A stretch of DNA of 64,000 bases from contig NZ_BAAADB010000007.1 of assembly GCF_039522025.1 (NCBI RefSeq), forward strand, positions 57,473 to 121,472, given 5' to 3'. This document shows positions 44,655-54,674 of this stretch, piece by piece. The translations under genes were made by a program, and so were the position numbers. How positions within the stretch are numbered: position 1 is the stretch's first letter; every line of letters begins with the position of its first letter. Origin of the DNA: Deinococcus depolymerans (GTDB taxonomy: Bacteria > Deinococcota > Deinococci > Deinococcales > Deinococcaceae). The notes under the pieces are model-generated. The model was not told where the DNA came from. It ran no database searches and saw only the letters and a list, made by a program, of their open reading frames with translations.

Positions 44655-44754
44655 GGGTGCCTCCAGGGGGTGCCTCCAGGGTAAGGGGTGGCGGCCGCCC
44701 CGAGGGGGCGGGTTCCCGCGCGGGCAGGAACTCGCCCCCCTCCCGGGGTGAGGC

Positions 44755-45966
44755 TCAGTGAACGTGTGGGTCGGTGGCGCGGCCGGTGTCGATGCGGCGG
44801 CCCATGACGGCGACCAGCAGGGCGGCGATGGCGACGGCGGCGGCCCCGACGGCGTAGGGGACGGGCGCGCCGAGGTGTTCGGCGATCAGGCCGCTGCTGA
44901 CGGGCGCGGCGGCCGCGCCGAGCCAGCGCAGGAAGTTGTACGCGCTGATGCTGACGGCGCGGGGCAGGTGGCCGACCTCGACGCTGAGGGTGGTGAGGGT
45001 GGCGTTCATCAGGCCGAACAGCGTGCCGCTGACGACGACCAGGGCGACCTTGACGCCCACGGAGAAGGGCGCGAAGCCCAGCAGCGCGAACAGGACGGTC
45101 AGGCCGAGCAGGGAGGCCAGGACGATGTGGCTGGCCCGGCGGGTGTGCAGCAGGTGTCCGGCGATCCTGGTGCTGCCCAGGCCGAGCAGCAGGCCCCAGC
45201 CGAAGAAGGTCAGGCCCAGGCCCAGGGTGTTCAGGTGCAGGAACAGTGGGGTGTAGCCCAGCAGCAGGAAGAACCCGAAGTAGTACAGCAGACCGGTGAC
45301 GCCCACGGCGAGGAAGGCGGGGTTGGTGTACGCGCGGAACACGTCGCTGATGGGGCGGGCGGGGTCGCGGGTTTCGGGAACGCGGACCAGGGTGGCGACG
45401 GCGATCAGGGCGAGGATCATCAGGCCGGCCGCACCGAAGAACGGGTAGCGCCACGAGTGGCTGCCCAGCACGCCGCCCAGCAGCGGTCCCATGCTCATGC
45501 CCAGGCCGATGGCGGCCTCGTAGCGCATGATGGCCCGCTCGGCGTGGCCGATCAGGGCGAGCAGCAGCACCAGGGCGGTGGGGGTGAACAGGGCGCTGCC
45601 CAGGCCCCACCCGCCCCGGAAGACGGCCAGCGCGGGGATGCTGCCGCTGAGTCCGCAGGCGAGGGCGAACGCGGCGATCAGGGCGAGGCCGATCAGGGCG
45701 ACGCGGCGGCGGCCGAGGCGGGCGCCGATGTTCCCGGCGAACAGGGTCATGACGGCCATGACGCCCAGGTAGGTGGTGAACAGCAGTTCGACCTGGGTGG
45801 GGGTCGCGCCGAGCTGGTGGCCGATCTCGGGGAGGATCGGGTCGACGACGCCGATGCCCATGAAGGCGATCAGGCAGGCGGCGGTGATGGCCCATCCGGC
45901 GAGGGTGCGGCGGGCGTCCAGCGATTCTGTGCTGGTGGCAGGGCGAGGAAGCGAAGGGGTTGACAT
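44755..45966 (-). CDS. Major facilitator superfamily exporter
   Basis: 403 residues, 12 membrane segments. The motif A region (NIGARLGRRRVALIGLAL) after segment 2 and a drug:H+ antiporter-like N-terminus (FMGIGVVDPILPEIGHQLGATPTQVELLFTTYLG) suggest an efflux pump of the Bcr/EmrD-like group. Substrate unknown. Start ATG 45966. The promoter contains a 24-bp palindrome, and the MerR-type gene follows 100 bp downstream. Confidence 0.9.
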   Translation of the reverse strand: MSTPSLPRPATSTESLDARRTLAGWAITAACLIAFMGIGVVDPILPEIGHQLGATPTQVELLFTTYLGVMAVMTLFAGNIGARLGRRRVALIGLALIAAFALACGLSGSIPALAVFRGGWGLGSALFTPTALVLLLALIGHAERAIMRYEAAIGLGMSMGPLLGGVLGSHSWRYPFFGAAGLMILALIAVATLVRVPETRDPARPISDVFRAYTNPAFLAVGVTGLLYYFGFFLLLGYTPLFLHLNTLGLGLTFFGWGLLLGLGSTRIAGHLLHTRRASHIVLASLLGLTVLFALLGFAPFSVGVKVALVVVSGTLFGLMNATLTTLSVEVGHLPRAVSISAYNFLRWLGAAAAPVSSGLIAEHLGAPVPYAVGAAAVAIAALLVAVMGRRIDTGRATDPHVH

Positions 45967-45967
45967 A

Positions 45968-45991
45968 AACCTGAACGTATACGTACAGGTT
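45968..45991. promoter_or_regulatory. 24-bp near-perfect palindromic operator in the MFS promoter
   Basis: Half-sites AACCTG...CAGGTT around a central ACGTATACGT, matching its reverse complement at 22 of 24 positions. It starts two bases before the MFS ATG and includes TATACG, a possible -10. This is the size and symmetry expected of a MerR-family site; the MerR-type gene lies in the same transcription unit. Confidence 0.65.
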
Positions 45992-46215
45992 GTGGCCGTG
46001 TGTGATCCGGACTGCCTGTTGTCACTTCCACCGGAACGCCCCCCGTCCTCACCGCCGTCCGGCGAGCGCCTTCCACAGGTCCGCCTCCCACTCGCGGGCC
46101 AGGACCGGGAACACGCCCGCTCACGCGCCGCCGGTCGGGAAGGCCGCCAGCCACAGGGCGGTGACGCCCAGTCGTCGCAGCGCGCGTCGTCGGTGGACCC
46201 GGCGGTCCGGCGCCG

Positions 46216-46779
46216 TCACGGGCTGTCCGGGGGCCGGAGGCAGTCGAGGATCAGGCTGGTGAATCCCGGTACGCCCACACCCGCCCGGAACGCCGCGTTG
46301 CGGTGATCCAGGTGACGGCTGCGGTAGATGGGGCCATCCCGCACATCCCAGTCCGCGCCGTGGAAGGCGTGGGCAGCGTCCCACCATTCCAGGGGCTGCA
46401 CGTCGAAACCCGCCTGCGTGAACACGGGCGTCAGGGTCTCCAGCGTGTACAGCACCCGGTGGTCGTGCGCGGGGCCGGGGCCGTTCACGGCGACCACCCG
46501 CTGGTACGCCGGGTCCGGGTGATTCCCGTCCGGCACGGCGACGCGCAGCCGGCCGCCGGGCTTCAGGTACGCGTGGACCAGCCGCGCGGCGCGCTCGCCC
46601 TCCTCCACCGTCAGGTGCTCCCAGACGTGCTCGCACAGGAACGCGTCGGCCTGCCGGTCCCCGAAGTACGCGGCGAAGGTGGCAGGCTCCAGCAGGTCAA
46701 GGTCGGTCTGCTGGGCGGGTGTCCAGCCGTCCCAGCGCTGCTCTCCGGCCCCGATCATGACCCGCAGCGGCGCGGGCAT
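46216..46779 (-). CDS. Class I SAM-dependent methyltransferase-like protein
   Basis: 187 residues. Pattern of a small methyltransferase-11-type domain: RVMIGAGEQRWDGW (SAM motif I position, poorly conserved), DAFLCEHVWEHLTVEEGERAARLVHAYLKPGGRLRVAVPDG, and a C-terminal TLTPVFTQAGFDVQPLEWWD. Substrate unknown. The ATG overlaps the previous stop by one base (TGATG), coupling it to the YjbR-like gene. The 224 bases between it and the MFS operator contain nothing I can support. Confidence 0.8.
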   Translation of the reverse strand: MPAPLRVMIGAGEQRWDGWTPAQQTDLDLLEPATFAAYFGDRQADAFLCEHVWEHLTVEEGERAARLVHAYLKPGGRLRVAVPDGNHPDPAYQRVVAVNGPGPAHDHRVLYTLETLTPVFTQAGFDVQPLEWWDAAHAFHGADWDVRDGPIYRSRHLDHRNAAFRAGVGVPGFTSLILDCLRPPDSP

Positions 46780-47144
46780 CACAGATTCAGCTCTGTGCGC
46801 TGCGCCCGCGTCATGCCACGCACGACGAGCGCGTGACTGCCCACGATCAGTTCGTGCAGCAGCCCGTCCGGCACGCGGCCGTCCAGGGTGACGGTGATCC
46901 AGTGGCGTTTGTTCAGGTGGTAACCGGGGGTGATCGCCGGGAACGCGGCGCGCAGTTCCTCGCCGCGTTCCGGCGTGACCTTCAGGGACACCGTGACCGG
47001 GTCGCCCTGCACGTCGGTCAGGGCGTACATCTTCGCGCCCGCCCCGCCCACCTTGAACACCAGGGTGGTCGGGTCGAACGGGAAGGTCTCGTGCGAGTGC
47101 GGCAGCGCGGCGCACGCCGCCCGGAGTTCCGTGATGGAGTGCAT
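46779..47144 (-). CDS. MmcQ/YjbR-family protein
   Basis: 121 residues. Conserved YjbR features: ETFPFDPTTLVFKVGG and KMYALTD, VSLKVTPERGEELR, and the C-terminal PGYHLNKRHWITVTLDG. Small alpha/beta proteins of unclear role, sometimes annotated as DNA-binding. TATCCT ends 6 nt before ATG 47144. Overlaps the methyltransferase gene. Confidence 0.92.
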   Translation of the reverse strand: MHSITELRAACAALPHSHETFPFDPTTLVFKVGGAGAKMYALTDVQGDPVTVSLKVTPERGEELRAAFPAITPGYHLNKRHWITVTLDGRVPDGLLHELIVGSHALVVRGMTRAQRTELNL

Positions 47145-47150
47145 GACCGC

Positions 47151-47156
47151 AGGATA
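47151..47156 (-). promoter_or_regulatory. Leaderless -10 box of the YjbR-like gene
   Basis: TATCCT on the minus strand, 6-nt gap to ATG 47144. Confidence 0.55.
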
Positions 47157-47160
47157 CCGG

Positions 47161-47415
47161 TCAGCTTTCCGTGTCCGGGTCGAGTCCCTCGGCGGTGTCC
47201 AGCGCCATGTTCGCCTCGGTCATGCTGGCGTCCGCGCCGCCGATCAGCGCCTCGACCTCACGGGCGCTCAGGGCGTCCCCGGACGGTGCCGGCACGGCCG
47301 GGGCGGGCGGCAGGTCCGCCGGGGCGGGGCCCTGATCGGCCGGGCGGTGTTCCGGCGCGGGGGTCGGGTGGGGGGCCAGGGCGGGGTTCAGGCCGGGCGC
47401 GTCGTCGGGGGTCAT
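47161..47415 (-). CDS. Hypothetical small protein
   Basis: 84 residues: Pro/Ala-rich disordered first half, then an acidic segment (LSAREVEALIGGADASMTEANMALDTAEG) that may form one helix. No domain known. It ends 5 bases before the promoter of the YjbR-like gene. Start ATG 47415 chosen; an earlier GTG-type start is possible. Moderate support from codon use only. Confidence 0.45.
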   Translation of the reverse strand: MTPDDAPGLNPALAPHPTPAPEHRPADQGPAPADLPPAPAVPAPSGDALSAREVEALIGGADASMTEANMALDTAEGLDPDTES

Positions 47416-47486
47416 GCCCCAGGGTGCGCCCCGCGTGGCGGGAACGGCTGATGATCTCCTCAAGGAACCGTGATGAACTGCCGGGC

Positions 47487-48443
47487 GTGCGCTTCCCTGC
47501 CCTGCCCCTGCTGCTTCCGCTCCTGCTCTCGGCCGCCCCTGTTTCGCCGGCCCTGCCCGGCCCCGTCCGCGTGGCGATCCTCAGCGATTTCAACGGACCG
47601 TACGGCAGCACCACGTACCCGCCGGCGCTGGGCCGCAGCGTGGCACGCATCGTGAACGACTGGCGGCCCGACGCGGTCCTGTCGGCCGGTGACGTGATCG
47701 CCGGGCAGAAGGCGTCCCTGACGGACGCGCAGGTGCGGGCCATGTGGGCGGCGTTCGACCGGGACGTGCGCGCGCCGCTGAGCCGCGCCGGGATTCCGTT
47801 CGCGTTCACGCCCGGCAACCACGACGCCTCGCTGCCCCGCGACCGCCGCGAGGCGCGCAGGTACTGGCAGGCGCACCCGCCCGCGCTGACGTTCGTGGAC
47901 CGCGCGGACTTCCCGTTTCGCGGCAGTTTCACGCTGGGGGGCGGGACGGTGTTCGTGGCGACCCTGGACGCGGCGGGGCCGGTCGTGGACGCCGGGCAGC
48001 GGGCGTGGCTGGCCGCGCAGCTCGCCTCGGCCCCCGCCCGCGCCGCCGGCATCCGGCTGGTCGTGGGGCACCTGCCGCTCGCGGGCGTCAGTGAGGGCAA
48101 GAACCGCGCGGGCGAGGTCATCCGGGACGCCGGGCCCCTGCGGCAGGTCATGCAGCGGGGGCAGGTGCTGGCGTACGTCAGCGGGCATCACGCGGCGTAC
48201 TACCCCGCACAGCTCGGCGGCCTGAACGTCCTCGCCAGCGGCGGCATCGGCGGGCGCGACTACGTGGGACACCCCGGCACCGCCCGCAGCGCCGTCACCC
48301 TGCTGACCCTGCACCCCGCCACGGGCCGAGCGACCTTCCAGACGGTGGACGCGGACACCGGCCAGTCCATTCAGGCCAGCAGCCTGCCCGCCCGCCTGGA
48401 CGGCCTGGGCGGCCCGCTGAACCGCGTGAACGACTTCCGGTGA
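47487..48443 (+). CDS. Secreted metallophosphoesterase
   Basis: 318 residues. Signal peptide from GTG 47487 (VRFPALPLLLPLLLSAAPVSPA), then a calcineurin-like phosphoesterase domain: ILSDFNG (metal Asp), SAGDVIAG (bridging Asp), FTPGNHDASL (GNHD), VVGHLPLA and SGHHAAYY (metal His). The substrate is an unknown phosphomonoester or diester outside the membrane. TGAACT ends 7 nt before the GTG, supporting it over ATG 47451, which would put acidic residues before the signal peptide. Confidence 0.88.
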   Translation: MRFPALPLLLPLLLSAAPVSPALPGPVRVAILSDFNGPYGSTTYPPALGRSVARIVNDWRPDAVLSAGDVIAGQKASLTDAQVRAMWAAFDRDVRAPLSRAGIPFAFTPGNHDASLPRDRREARRYWQAHPPALTFVDRADFPFRGSFTLGGGTVFVATLDAAGPVVDAGQRAWLAAQLASAPARAAGIRLVVGHLPLAGVSEGKNRAGEVIRDAGPLRQVMQRGQVLAYVSGHHAAYYPAQLGGLNVLASGGIGGRDYVGHPGTARSAVTLLTLHPATGRATFQTVDADTGQSIQASSLPARLDGLGGPLNRVNDFR

Positions 48444-48512
48444 GGCAGGCGGCACGAGAACACCGCCCGCCTCCACCCGGTCAGGGCAGGGGCGGCCGGT
48501 CGGCGGGCGTGC

Positions 48513-48672
48513 TTATACGGATTCCGTTTATTTCGTTGACAACCCGGGAGGGCGCCGGGTTGCCAACTCCACGTCCGGAACCCGCTTTGCTCCTACTCGC
48601 TCTGCTGCGCAGCTCTACGAGTCCGCTCGGATTGAACGGTCTTTGCAGCCCATTCAATCGGAGGCCGTATTA
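48513..48672. repeat. MITE-like repeat, copy 10 (reverse, long form)
   Basis: 160 bp flanked by TTA on both sides (48513-48515 and 48670-48672), the only TTA target among the intact copies. Arms TGACAACCCGG... and ATTGAACGG... / CCATTCAAT. The right TTA is the reverse complement of the TAA stop of the neighbouring esterase gene. Confidence 0.92.
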
Positions 48673-50037
48673 CTGTTTGGGCATCAGGTGGTACAGCTCC
48701 AGGCCGCGCGCGGTGCGGTCCTTGAAGCCTTTCCAGTAGGTGTCGTCGGCCCTGGGGGTGCCGTCGGCGTTGCGGCTGTACTTCGCGTTGTTGGAGACGG
48801 GGACCGGCACGTTCAGGTACTCGGCGGCGCTCTGGTCGCCCTTGAGTTTCAGGTTCAGGAACGCCGTCACGAAGTGCTGGTTGATGTTGTTCAGGCGGGC
48901 GCTGTCCCAGGCGGGTTCGGCGTAGTGCATGTAATCACCGAAGGAGGCGAAGGATTCGGCGGGCGCGGGGTTCGGCGCGACGTTGTGCAGGGCGTTCTGG
49001 TACACCAGCATGTAGCGTTCGGCGTTCACGGCGTTCTCGAACAGGGGTTTGACACCGCCCTCGTAGTGGGACACGTCGTCGCGGTCGCCCACGACGAACA
49101 GGGTGGGCACCTTGAGGTTCTGCAGGCCGGCGTCCTCCCAGAAGCCGTACTTGCCGCCGAAGTTCACGCCGATGCCGCGCACGGCGGCGTCCCCGCCCCA
49201 GGGAGCGAAGGCGACGACGGCCTTGATGCGCGGGTCCACCTGGTAGTTCCCGGCCTGACGCGCGGCGAAGCCCTTGCCGGGAACCAGGGGCGCCATCTGC
49301 GGGCCGTACCCGGCGCCGGCGGCGTTCAGGGCGCCGTACCCGCCCATGGAGTACCCGACGATGGCGGTCCGGTCGGCGTCCACGACGCCGCTGAGGGGCG
49401 AGCCGCTGCCCGCCGCGCCCAGGCGGGCCATCTCGCTGATGACGAAGTTGTCGTCCAGCGCGCGGTTCAGCAGGGTGCTGGCGAAGGCGGCGCGGTTGCC
49501 GTGGGTGCTGTCGGTGTGGTCGATGGCCACCACGACGTAGCCCTTGCTGGCGAGGTTCTCGGCGAGGTAGGTCATCAGGACGCGGCTGCCGGCGTACCCG
49601 TGCGAGAGGATCACGAGCGGGAAGGCCTCTCCCTTCAGGGGGGGGGCGGCGCGGTTGGCGCGGCCGCGCGTCAGGAAGGGTTTGTCGGGGGCGCTGCCCA
49701 GCACGTCGCTGTAGGTGGTCAGGCCGCTGCCGCTGCGGCCGGCGGTGGGGTACCAGACTTCGACGGTCAGGGGGCGGTCGTAGGTGGGCACGACGCCGTC
49801 CCTGGCATTCACGATGTCCTGCTGGCCGGGGTTGACGAGGTTCAGGGTGCGCACGCCCACGGCGTACTGGCCGCGCGCGGCAAGTTCGGGCGCGTCGGGG
49901 CGCAGGTCACCGGGAACCGTCAGGGAGGTGCTGAGCGGCGCGGGCAGCGGCGAGGCGGGCGGGGCCGGGGTGGTCTGGGCGTGCGCGGCGGGCAGGGTCA
50001 GCAGGGCAAGGGACAGGAGCAGGCGGGGTGGGTTCAT
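48670..50037 (-). CDS. Secreted alpha/beta hydrolase (PAF-acetylhydrolase/dienelactone-hydrolase-like esterase)
   Basis: 455 residues. Signal peptide [21 protein letters not shown], Pro-rich linker, then a hydrolase: [24 protein letters not shown] (oxyanion region), [16 protein letters not shown] (nucleophile Ser in GYSMG), FVVGDRDD (acid) and ALHNVAPNP (His). All three catalytic residues are present. Substrate unknown, likely an ester. GGAGG lies eight bases before ATG 50037. Its TAA stop is the target repeat of MITE copy 10. Confidence 0.9.
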   Translation of the reverse strand: MNPPRLLLSLALLTLPAAHAQTTPAPPASPLPAPLSTSLTVPGDLRPDAPELAARGQYAVGVRTLNLVNPGQQDIVNARDGVVPTYDRPLTVEVWYPTAGRSGSGLTTYSDVLGSAPDKPFLTRGRANRAAPPLKGEAFPLVILSHGYAGSRVLMTYLAENLASKGYVVVAIDHTDSTHGNRAAFASTLLNRALDDNFVISEMARLGAAGSGSPLSGVVDADRTAIVGYSMGGYGALNAAGAGYGPQMAPLVPGKGFAARQAGNYQVDPRIKAVVAFAPWGGDAAVRGIGVNFGGKYGFWEDAGLQNLKVPTLFVVGDRDDVSHYEGGVKPLFENAVNAERYMLVYQNALHNVAPNPAPAESFASFGDYMHYAEPAWDSARLNNINQHFVTAFLNLKLKGDQSAAEYLNVPVPVSNNAKYSRNADGTPRADDTYWKGFKDRTARGLELYHLMPKQ

Positions 50038-50200
50038 GGTTGCAGCCTCCACAGGCAGTCCGGGCCGCGCAGGCAAGGCGCCCGGTGCGGAAGGGACCGT
50101 CCACTGGTTTGTGATTCAAAGCGCAGCATACTCTGTTCCTGATTCGTCAGCGGTCCGTCAGGGGGCCGGTCGGTGCAGGCACGTCCAGACAACAGAAAAA

Positions 50201-50219
50201 CCCCCGCGCGGGGCGGGGG
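50201..50219 (-). terminator. Intrinsic terminator after the sulfurtransferase gene
   Basis: On the minus strand CCCCCGC, short loop, GCGGGGG followed by five T. It is the most classical rho-independent terminator in the window. Confidence 0.8.
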
Positions 50220-50237
50220 TGGGGCGCGGAGTGCGGG

Positions 50238-51098
50238 TCAGCTTTCGCTGTAGGTCTTCTCGATGGGCATGCCCACGGCGTTGCCCCACTCGGTCCAGCT
50301 GCCGTCGTAGTTGCGCACGTTCGGGTAGCCCAGCAGTTCGCGCAGCACGAACCAGCTGTGGCTGCTGCGTTCGGCGATGCGGCAGTACGCGATGACTTCC
50401 TTGTCGGCGGTGACGCCCTCCCCCTCGTACAGGGCCTTGAGTTCGTCGGCGCTCTTGAAGGTGCCGTCCTCGTTGGTGGCTTTCGCCCAGGGAATGGAGC
50501 GCGCGCCGGGAATGTGGCCGCCGCGCAGCACGCCTTCTTGCGGGTAGTTGGCCATGTGCGTGACCTTGCCGCTGAACTCGTCGGGGCTGCGCACGTCGAC
50601 CAGGGCGCCCTTGCCGTCCTGCACGGCTTTCAGGTGGGCCTTGACCTCGTCGCGGTAGGCGCGGAGGCTGTCGTCGCGGGTCAGGGCGGGGTACTCGCTG
50701 GGCTGCACGGGGGTGACGTCGGTGGTGGTCTCGCGGCCCTCGGCCATCCACTTCTGGCGGCCGCCGTTCATGAGTTTCAGGTTCTTCACGCCGCTGTAGC
50801 TCAGGAACCAGTAGGCGTAGCTGGCCCACCAGTTGCTCTTGTCGCCGTACAGGATGATCTGGTCGTCGGCTCGGATGCCCAGGCGGCCCAGCAGTTCGCT
50901 GACCTTGTCGGGCGTGATGAAGTCACGTTCGACCGGGTGCCACAGGTCGGTCTGCCAGTCGAGTTTCACGGCGCCGGGGATGTGGCCGGTGTCGTACAGC
51001 AGGATGTCCTCGTCGACCTCGATCAGGCGGATGCCGTCCTTGTTCAGGTTCTGCGCGACCCAGTCGGTGCTGACCAGTACGTCTTTTGCGTATTCCAT
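50238..51098 (-). CDS. Sulfurtransferase (tandem rhodanese)
   Basis: 286 residues, two rhodanese domains. The N-terminal one (1-130) is inactive (loop YGDKSNW without Cys); the C-terminal one (about 150-280) has [12 protein letters not shown] and the active loop [11 protein letters not shown] with Cys239. CRxxERSS loops are typical of thiosulfate sulfurtransferases. Cytoplasmic. GGAGG seven bases before ATG 51098. Divergent from the sufE-type gene 144 bp away, a sensible pairing for sulfur trafficking. Confidence 0.93.
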   Translation of the reverse strand: MEYAKDVLVSTDWVAQNLNKDGIRLIEVDEDILLYDTGHIPGAVKLDWQTDLWHPVERDFITPDKVSELLGRLGIRADDQIILYGDKSNWWASYAYWFLSYSGVKNLKLMNGGRQKWMAEGRETTTDVTPVQPSEYPALTRDDSLRAYRDEVKAHLKAVQDGKGALVDVRSPDEFSGKVTHMANYPQEGVLRGGHIPGARSIPWAKATNEDGTFKSADELKALYEGEGVTADKEVIAYCRIAERSSHSWFVLRELLGYPNVRNYDGSWTEWGNAVGMPIEKTYSES

Positions 51099-51229
51099 GT
51101 GGGGTGCCTCCTGTGGCGGGTATGGGGGGTGACGCTCGGGTTTGCCCACCGATTGTACCCCCCGCCAGCATCAATTGACAAAAGAGGTCAACTGGACAGG
51201 GCCACCCAATCCCGCCCCCCGGCCAGCGC

Positions 51230-51235
51230 TACAGT
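51230..51235 (+). promoter_or_regulatory. Leaderless -10 box of the sufE-type gene
   Basis: TACAGT, 6-nt gap to ATG 51242. Confidence 0.6.
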
Positions 51236-51241
51236 ACCCGC

Positions 51242-51691
<450 letters not shown>

Positions 51692-51739
51692 ACCAAAGAC
51701 CCACCCCGCAACGGCTCCCAGCCGGTGCGCCGGCCCCGT

Positions 51740-52306
51740 TCAGTCCCCGGGCAGCGCGGCGTCCAGCAGCAGGACGCTCAGACCCAACCCCAGGCCGTAG
51801 GCGACGTGCGCGCCGAGGCGGTTGGCATGCCCGCGCGCCGGACTGCCGGCCGGGCCGTCCTGCAGGCCCAGCAGCGGCACGAGCCCCTCGTCGATCAGCG
51901 CCCACAGGCCCACGCCGAACGCCGCGCCTTTCAGGGGATTGCCGCGCCCGGCCAGCGCGCCGTACAGGCCGCCGCTGACCGCGCCCATGCCCCAGTGGAC
52001 GGCCTCGCTGAGGGCCGCGCGGGTCTGCCTGCCCGGCGCGTGCCCGGCCACGCCCTCGTAGGCGAGGCGGCCCAGGGCGGCGGTGCTGCTCTCGCCGGGT
52101 TCGTGCACCTGCCCGAGCGGGGCGATGGAGTGCGCGTCGGGTTTCGGTTTCTGATCCTGGCCGCCCCCGTCGCTTTCATCCCCTTCGCTGCTGCCCTCGA
52201 CCAGCGGCGCGGCGCGGGTCCAGTACTGGCCCATGGCGAGGGTCCCGGCGGCGCCGCCGACAAGGCCGATCAGAATGCTGCGGTAGGTGCTGTGACGGTG
52301 ACTCAT
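51740..52306 (-). CDS. Hypothetical membrane protein (DUF1440-like)
   Basis: 188 residues. Hydrophobic segments near 10-28, 100-120, 128-145 and 165-183, with a polar Gly/Asp/Gln-rich loop (about 38-70). The N-terminal LIGLVGGAAGTLAMGQYW and the central ALSEAVHWGMGAVSGGLYGAL resemble DUF1440-type membrane proteins, but I am not certain. TACGGT ends 7 nt before ATG 52306, deciding that start over ATG 52315. Confidence 0.7.
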   Translation of the reverse strand: MSHRHSTYRSILIGLVGGAAGTLAMGQYWTRAAPLVEGSSEGDESDGGGQDQKPKPDAHSIAPLGQVHEPGESSTAALGRLAYEGVAGHAPGRQTRAALSEAVHWGMGAVSGGLYGALAGRGNPLKGAAFGVGLWALIDEGLVPLLGLQDGPAGSPARGHANRLGAHVAYGLGLGLSVLLLDAALPGD

Positions 52307-52313
52307 GCCGCCC

Positions 52314-52319
52314 ACCGTA
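52314..52319 (-). promoter_or_regulatory. Leaderless -10 box of the gene starting at 52306
   Basis: TACGGT on the minus strand, 7-nt gap. Confidence 0.55.
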
Positions 52320-52402
52320 CGCAGTGGGGGGCCGCGCGACTGCCGCGCGGCCCCCAGAGTGAAGGTTTCCCCGCTGTTGTCCCAGCGGTCCCTGAACGCG
52401 GG

Positions 52403-53023
52403 TCAGCCCAGCTGACTGACTTCCCGTTCCGGCAGGCCGGCGTGGTGGGCGGCCCGCAGCGCCGCGAGCGCCTGTCCGCGGTGGCTGATGGCGCGTTTCT
52501 CGGCGACGGTCATCTCGGCCAGGGTGCGGGTGTCGCCGTCCGGCACGAACAGCGGGTCGTACCCGAAGCCGTTCTCGCCGCGCGGCCCCTCGAGGAGCGT
52601 GCCGGGCAGTTCGCCGCGGTACGTCTCGAGGTGCCCGTCCGGGTACGCCAGGATGATCACGGACACGAACTTCGCGCGGCGGTTCTTCTGTCCGCGCAGA
52701 CGCTCGAGCAGGAACACGTTGCGTTCCGTGTCGCTGTCCACGTTGCCGTAGCGGGCGCTGTACACGCCGGGTTCCCCGCCGAGCGCCTCGACCTCGATGC
52801 CGCTGTCGTCGGCCAGGGCCGGCAGGTTCAGCATGTGCGCGGCGGCGCAGGCTTTCAGGGCGGCGTTCTCCTCGTAGGTCGAGCCGGTCTCCTCGGGCAG
52901 GGGCAGGCCGCCCAGGTCCTGCAGCGCCCACCCGAGCCCGCCGAGCGCCTCCTCGATCTCCCGGACCTTGCCCTTGTTCCCGGTCGCCACGACCACCCGC
53001 ATCCCTGCCCCGTCACTCATCAC
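52403..53023 (-). CDS. rdgB: Non-canonical purine NTP pyrophosphatase (RdgB/HAM1)
   Basis: 206 residues. Hydrolyses dITP/XTP to monophosphates, keeping deaminated purines out of DNA. Seen: VVVATGNKGKVREIEEAL, EETGSTYEENAALKA, LADDSGIEVEALGGEPGVYSARY, PRGENGFGYDPLFVPDG, EMTVAEKRAISHRGQAL. Start GTG 53023, placed 7 nt after TAGACT, or the next codon ATG 53020. Confidence 0.96.
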   Translation of the reverse strand: MMSDGAGMRVVVATGNKGKVREIEEALGGLGWALQDLGGLPLPEETGSTYEENAALKACAAAHMLNLPALADDSGIEVEALGGEPGVYSARYGNVDSDTERNVFLLERLRGQKNRRAKFVSVIILAYPDGHLETYRGELPGTLLEGPRGENGFGYDPLFVPDGDTRTLAEMTVAEKRAISHRGQALAALRAAHHAGLPEREVSQLG

Positions 53024-53030
53024 GCCCGCA

Positions 53031-53036
53031 AGTCTA
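53031..53036 (-). promoter_or_regulatory. Leaderless -10 box of rdgB
   Basis: TAGACT on the minus strand, 7-nt gap to GTG 53023. Confidence 0.6.
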
Positions 53037-53125
53037 GAGGATTCCTCTCACACCCGCGTGAACATCCCCACCGGCAGGAGCGGCGTGACTGGCCGGCCAC
53101 CCCCCCCCGGGCGGGGGCGTGCGGA

Positions 53126-54619
53126 TCAGTGGGCGCCGGCCATGGCGGCGACCAGCCGGTCCTGCGCGGCCCGCAGGGTCAGGATGGACGTGTCCTCGGG
53201 GCCGTTCATCAGGACCGCGAAGGCCAGGGTGCGGCCGCTGTGGCCCGTCACGTACCCGGCCAGGGCGCTGACGCCGGGCAGCGTGCCGGTCTTGGCGCGC
53301 ACGTCCAGGTTCAGGCCGCGCATCCGCAGCGCCAGCGTGCCGCCGCGGCCGTCGTGCGCGGGCACGGCCTCCCCCGTTCCGGCCTGCGGGAGCGCCTCGA
53401 TGAACGCGTTGCCCCGGCTGCGGTACAGCGCGGCGGGCAGCAGCGCGCCCGGTCCGGCGCGGCGGGCGGCGATCTGCGCGGCGGGTGTGGGGAACGGCAG
53501 GTCGTGCATGACGGTCAGCAGGGTAACCAGCGTGCGGGGGCTCAGGCGGGACTCGCGGCTCAGGCCGCTGCCGTCCGCGAGGCGCAGGCCGCCGAGGTCC
53601 ACGCCGATCTGCCGCAGGAACGCCCGTTCGCGGGCCAGGGCGCCGCGCAGGGTGCCGTTCCCGCCGGGCGGGTGCGCCAGGGTGGCGAGCAGTTCCTCGG
53701 CCAGCAGGTTGTCGCTGGGACGCAGCGTGCGGGCCAGCACCGTGAACGGTGAGCCGCTGCGGACACTGGCGATTCCCTGTTCCGGACGGCGACCGACCGG
53801 CACGGGCGGAGCGGGTTGGGTCGGGGCGTCGGCCGTGGAGGGCGGCAGGTAGGGAGTGAACGGCGCGGCGGCGCCCGGCGTGTCCGACTGCACCGTCACG
53901 CCCGCCAGGCGTAGCTGCGCGATCAGCGCCGCGCCCAGGCGGGCCCGGGCGGCGGCCGCGTCCACCGGGGGGCGGTCATGCCAGTCGGCCAGGCGCAGGG
54001 CGGTCACGGGGACGCCCAGCGGCAGGGACGCGAAACCCGCGGAGGTCAGGGTCGCGTCGTCCAGGCGCACCTCGCCCACCGAGCGCAGCCCACGCGCCCG
54101 CGCCTGCTGCGCCAGCGCCCTCAGGCTGTACGGGCCGCGGTCCACGCTGAGCAGCGGGTCGCCGCTGCCGCGCAGCGTGAGGGCCTTCACGGCCGGGCGG
54201 CCCACCTGCGCGGCCGGGACGGTCAGTTCGGCCGTCCATTCGCCGTCCGCGCCGCCCCGCTCGGTCAGGACGGCCGCCGCCGTGATCAGCTTGGTGGTGC
54301 TGGCCGGAATGAACGGCTCGTCGGCCGCCTGCGCTTCGAGGACCGGGCCGCCGCCCACCTCGCGCAGCAGCACGCCCACGCGCACCCCGGCCGGCAGGTC
54401 CCGCAGCGCGGCGCGTGAGGGCCCGCTCAGGCCCGGTTCGCGGGTCATGTGCAGCGCCGGCTGCGCCCCACGGGTCCGTACCGCTGCGGCCGGCGCGGGC
54501 GGGACCGGCGCGGCTGGCGTCTGCAGCGCTGGCGTCTGCACGGAGGCAGCCTGCGGGGAGGCGGCCTGCGGGACCTGCGCGCTGGCCGGGAGCAGCAGGA
54601 GGAGCAGCAGGCGGCGCAT
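53126..54619 (-). CDS. dacB: D-alanyl-D-alanine carboxypeptidase/endopeptidase (PBP4, S13 family)
   Basis: 497 residues. Signal peptide ([15 protein letters not shown]) and a long Ala/Pro linker, then a class C penicillin-binding protein: S-x-x-K as ASTTK (Ser107, Lys110), S-x-N as [26 protein letters not shown], and K-T-G as [15 protein letters not shown]. Trims or cleaves peptidoglycan peptides outside the membrane. TATCCT ends 7 nt before ATG 54619. Confidence 0.95.
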   Translation of the reverse strand: MRRLLLLLLLPASAQVPQAASPQAASVQTPALQTPAAPVPPAPAAAVRTRGAQPALHMTREPGLSGPSRAALRDLPAGVRVGVLLREVGGGPVLEAQAADEPFIPASTTKLITAAAVLTERGGADGEWTAELTVPAAQVGRPAVKALTLRGSGDPLLSVDRGPYSLRALAQQARARGLRSVGEVRLDDATLTSAGFASLPLGVPVTALRLADWHDRPPVDAAAARARLGAALIAQLRLAGVTVQSDTPGAAAPFTPYLPPSTADAPTQPAPPVPVGRRPEQGIASVRSGSPFTVLARTLRPSDNLLAEELLATLAHPPGGNGTLRGALARERAFLRQIGVDLGGLRLADGSGLSRESRLSPRTLVTLLTVMHDLPFPTPAAQIAARRAGPGALLPAALYRSRGNAFIEALPQAGTGEAVPAHDGRGGTLALRMRGLNLDVRAKTGTLPGVSALAGYVTGHSGRTLAFAVLMNGPEDTSILTLRAAQDRLVAAMAGAH

Positions 54620-54626
54620 GACCGGC

Positions 54627-54632
54627 AGGATA
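54627..54632 (-). promoter_or_regulatory. Leaderless -10 box of dacB
   Basis: TATCCT on the minus strand, 7-nt gap. Confidence 0.55.
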
Positions 54633-54674
54633 GCGGCCCGGGCGGGGCGGATGGTACCGGCCGGCGCGGCCCGC

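Noticed and set aside
47451..47486. ATG 47451 as start of the metallophosphoesterase
   Set aside because: It would place acidic residues ahead of the signal peptide; GTG 47487 has a clean signal peptide and a TGAACT box 7 nt upstream.
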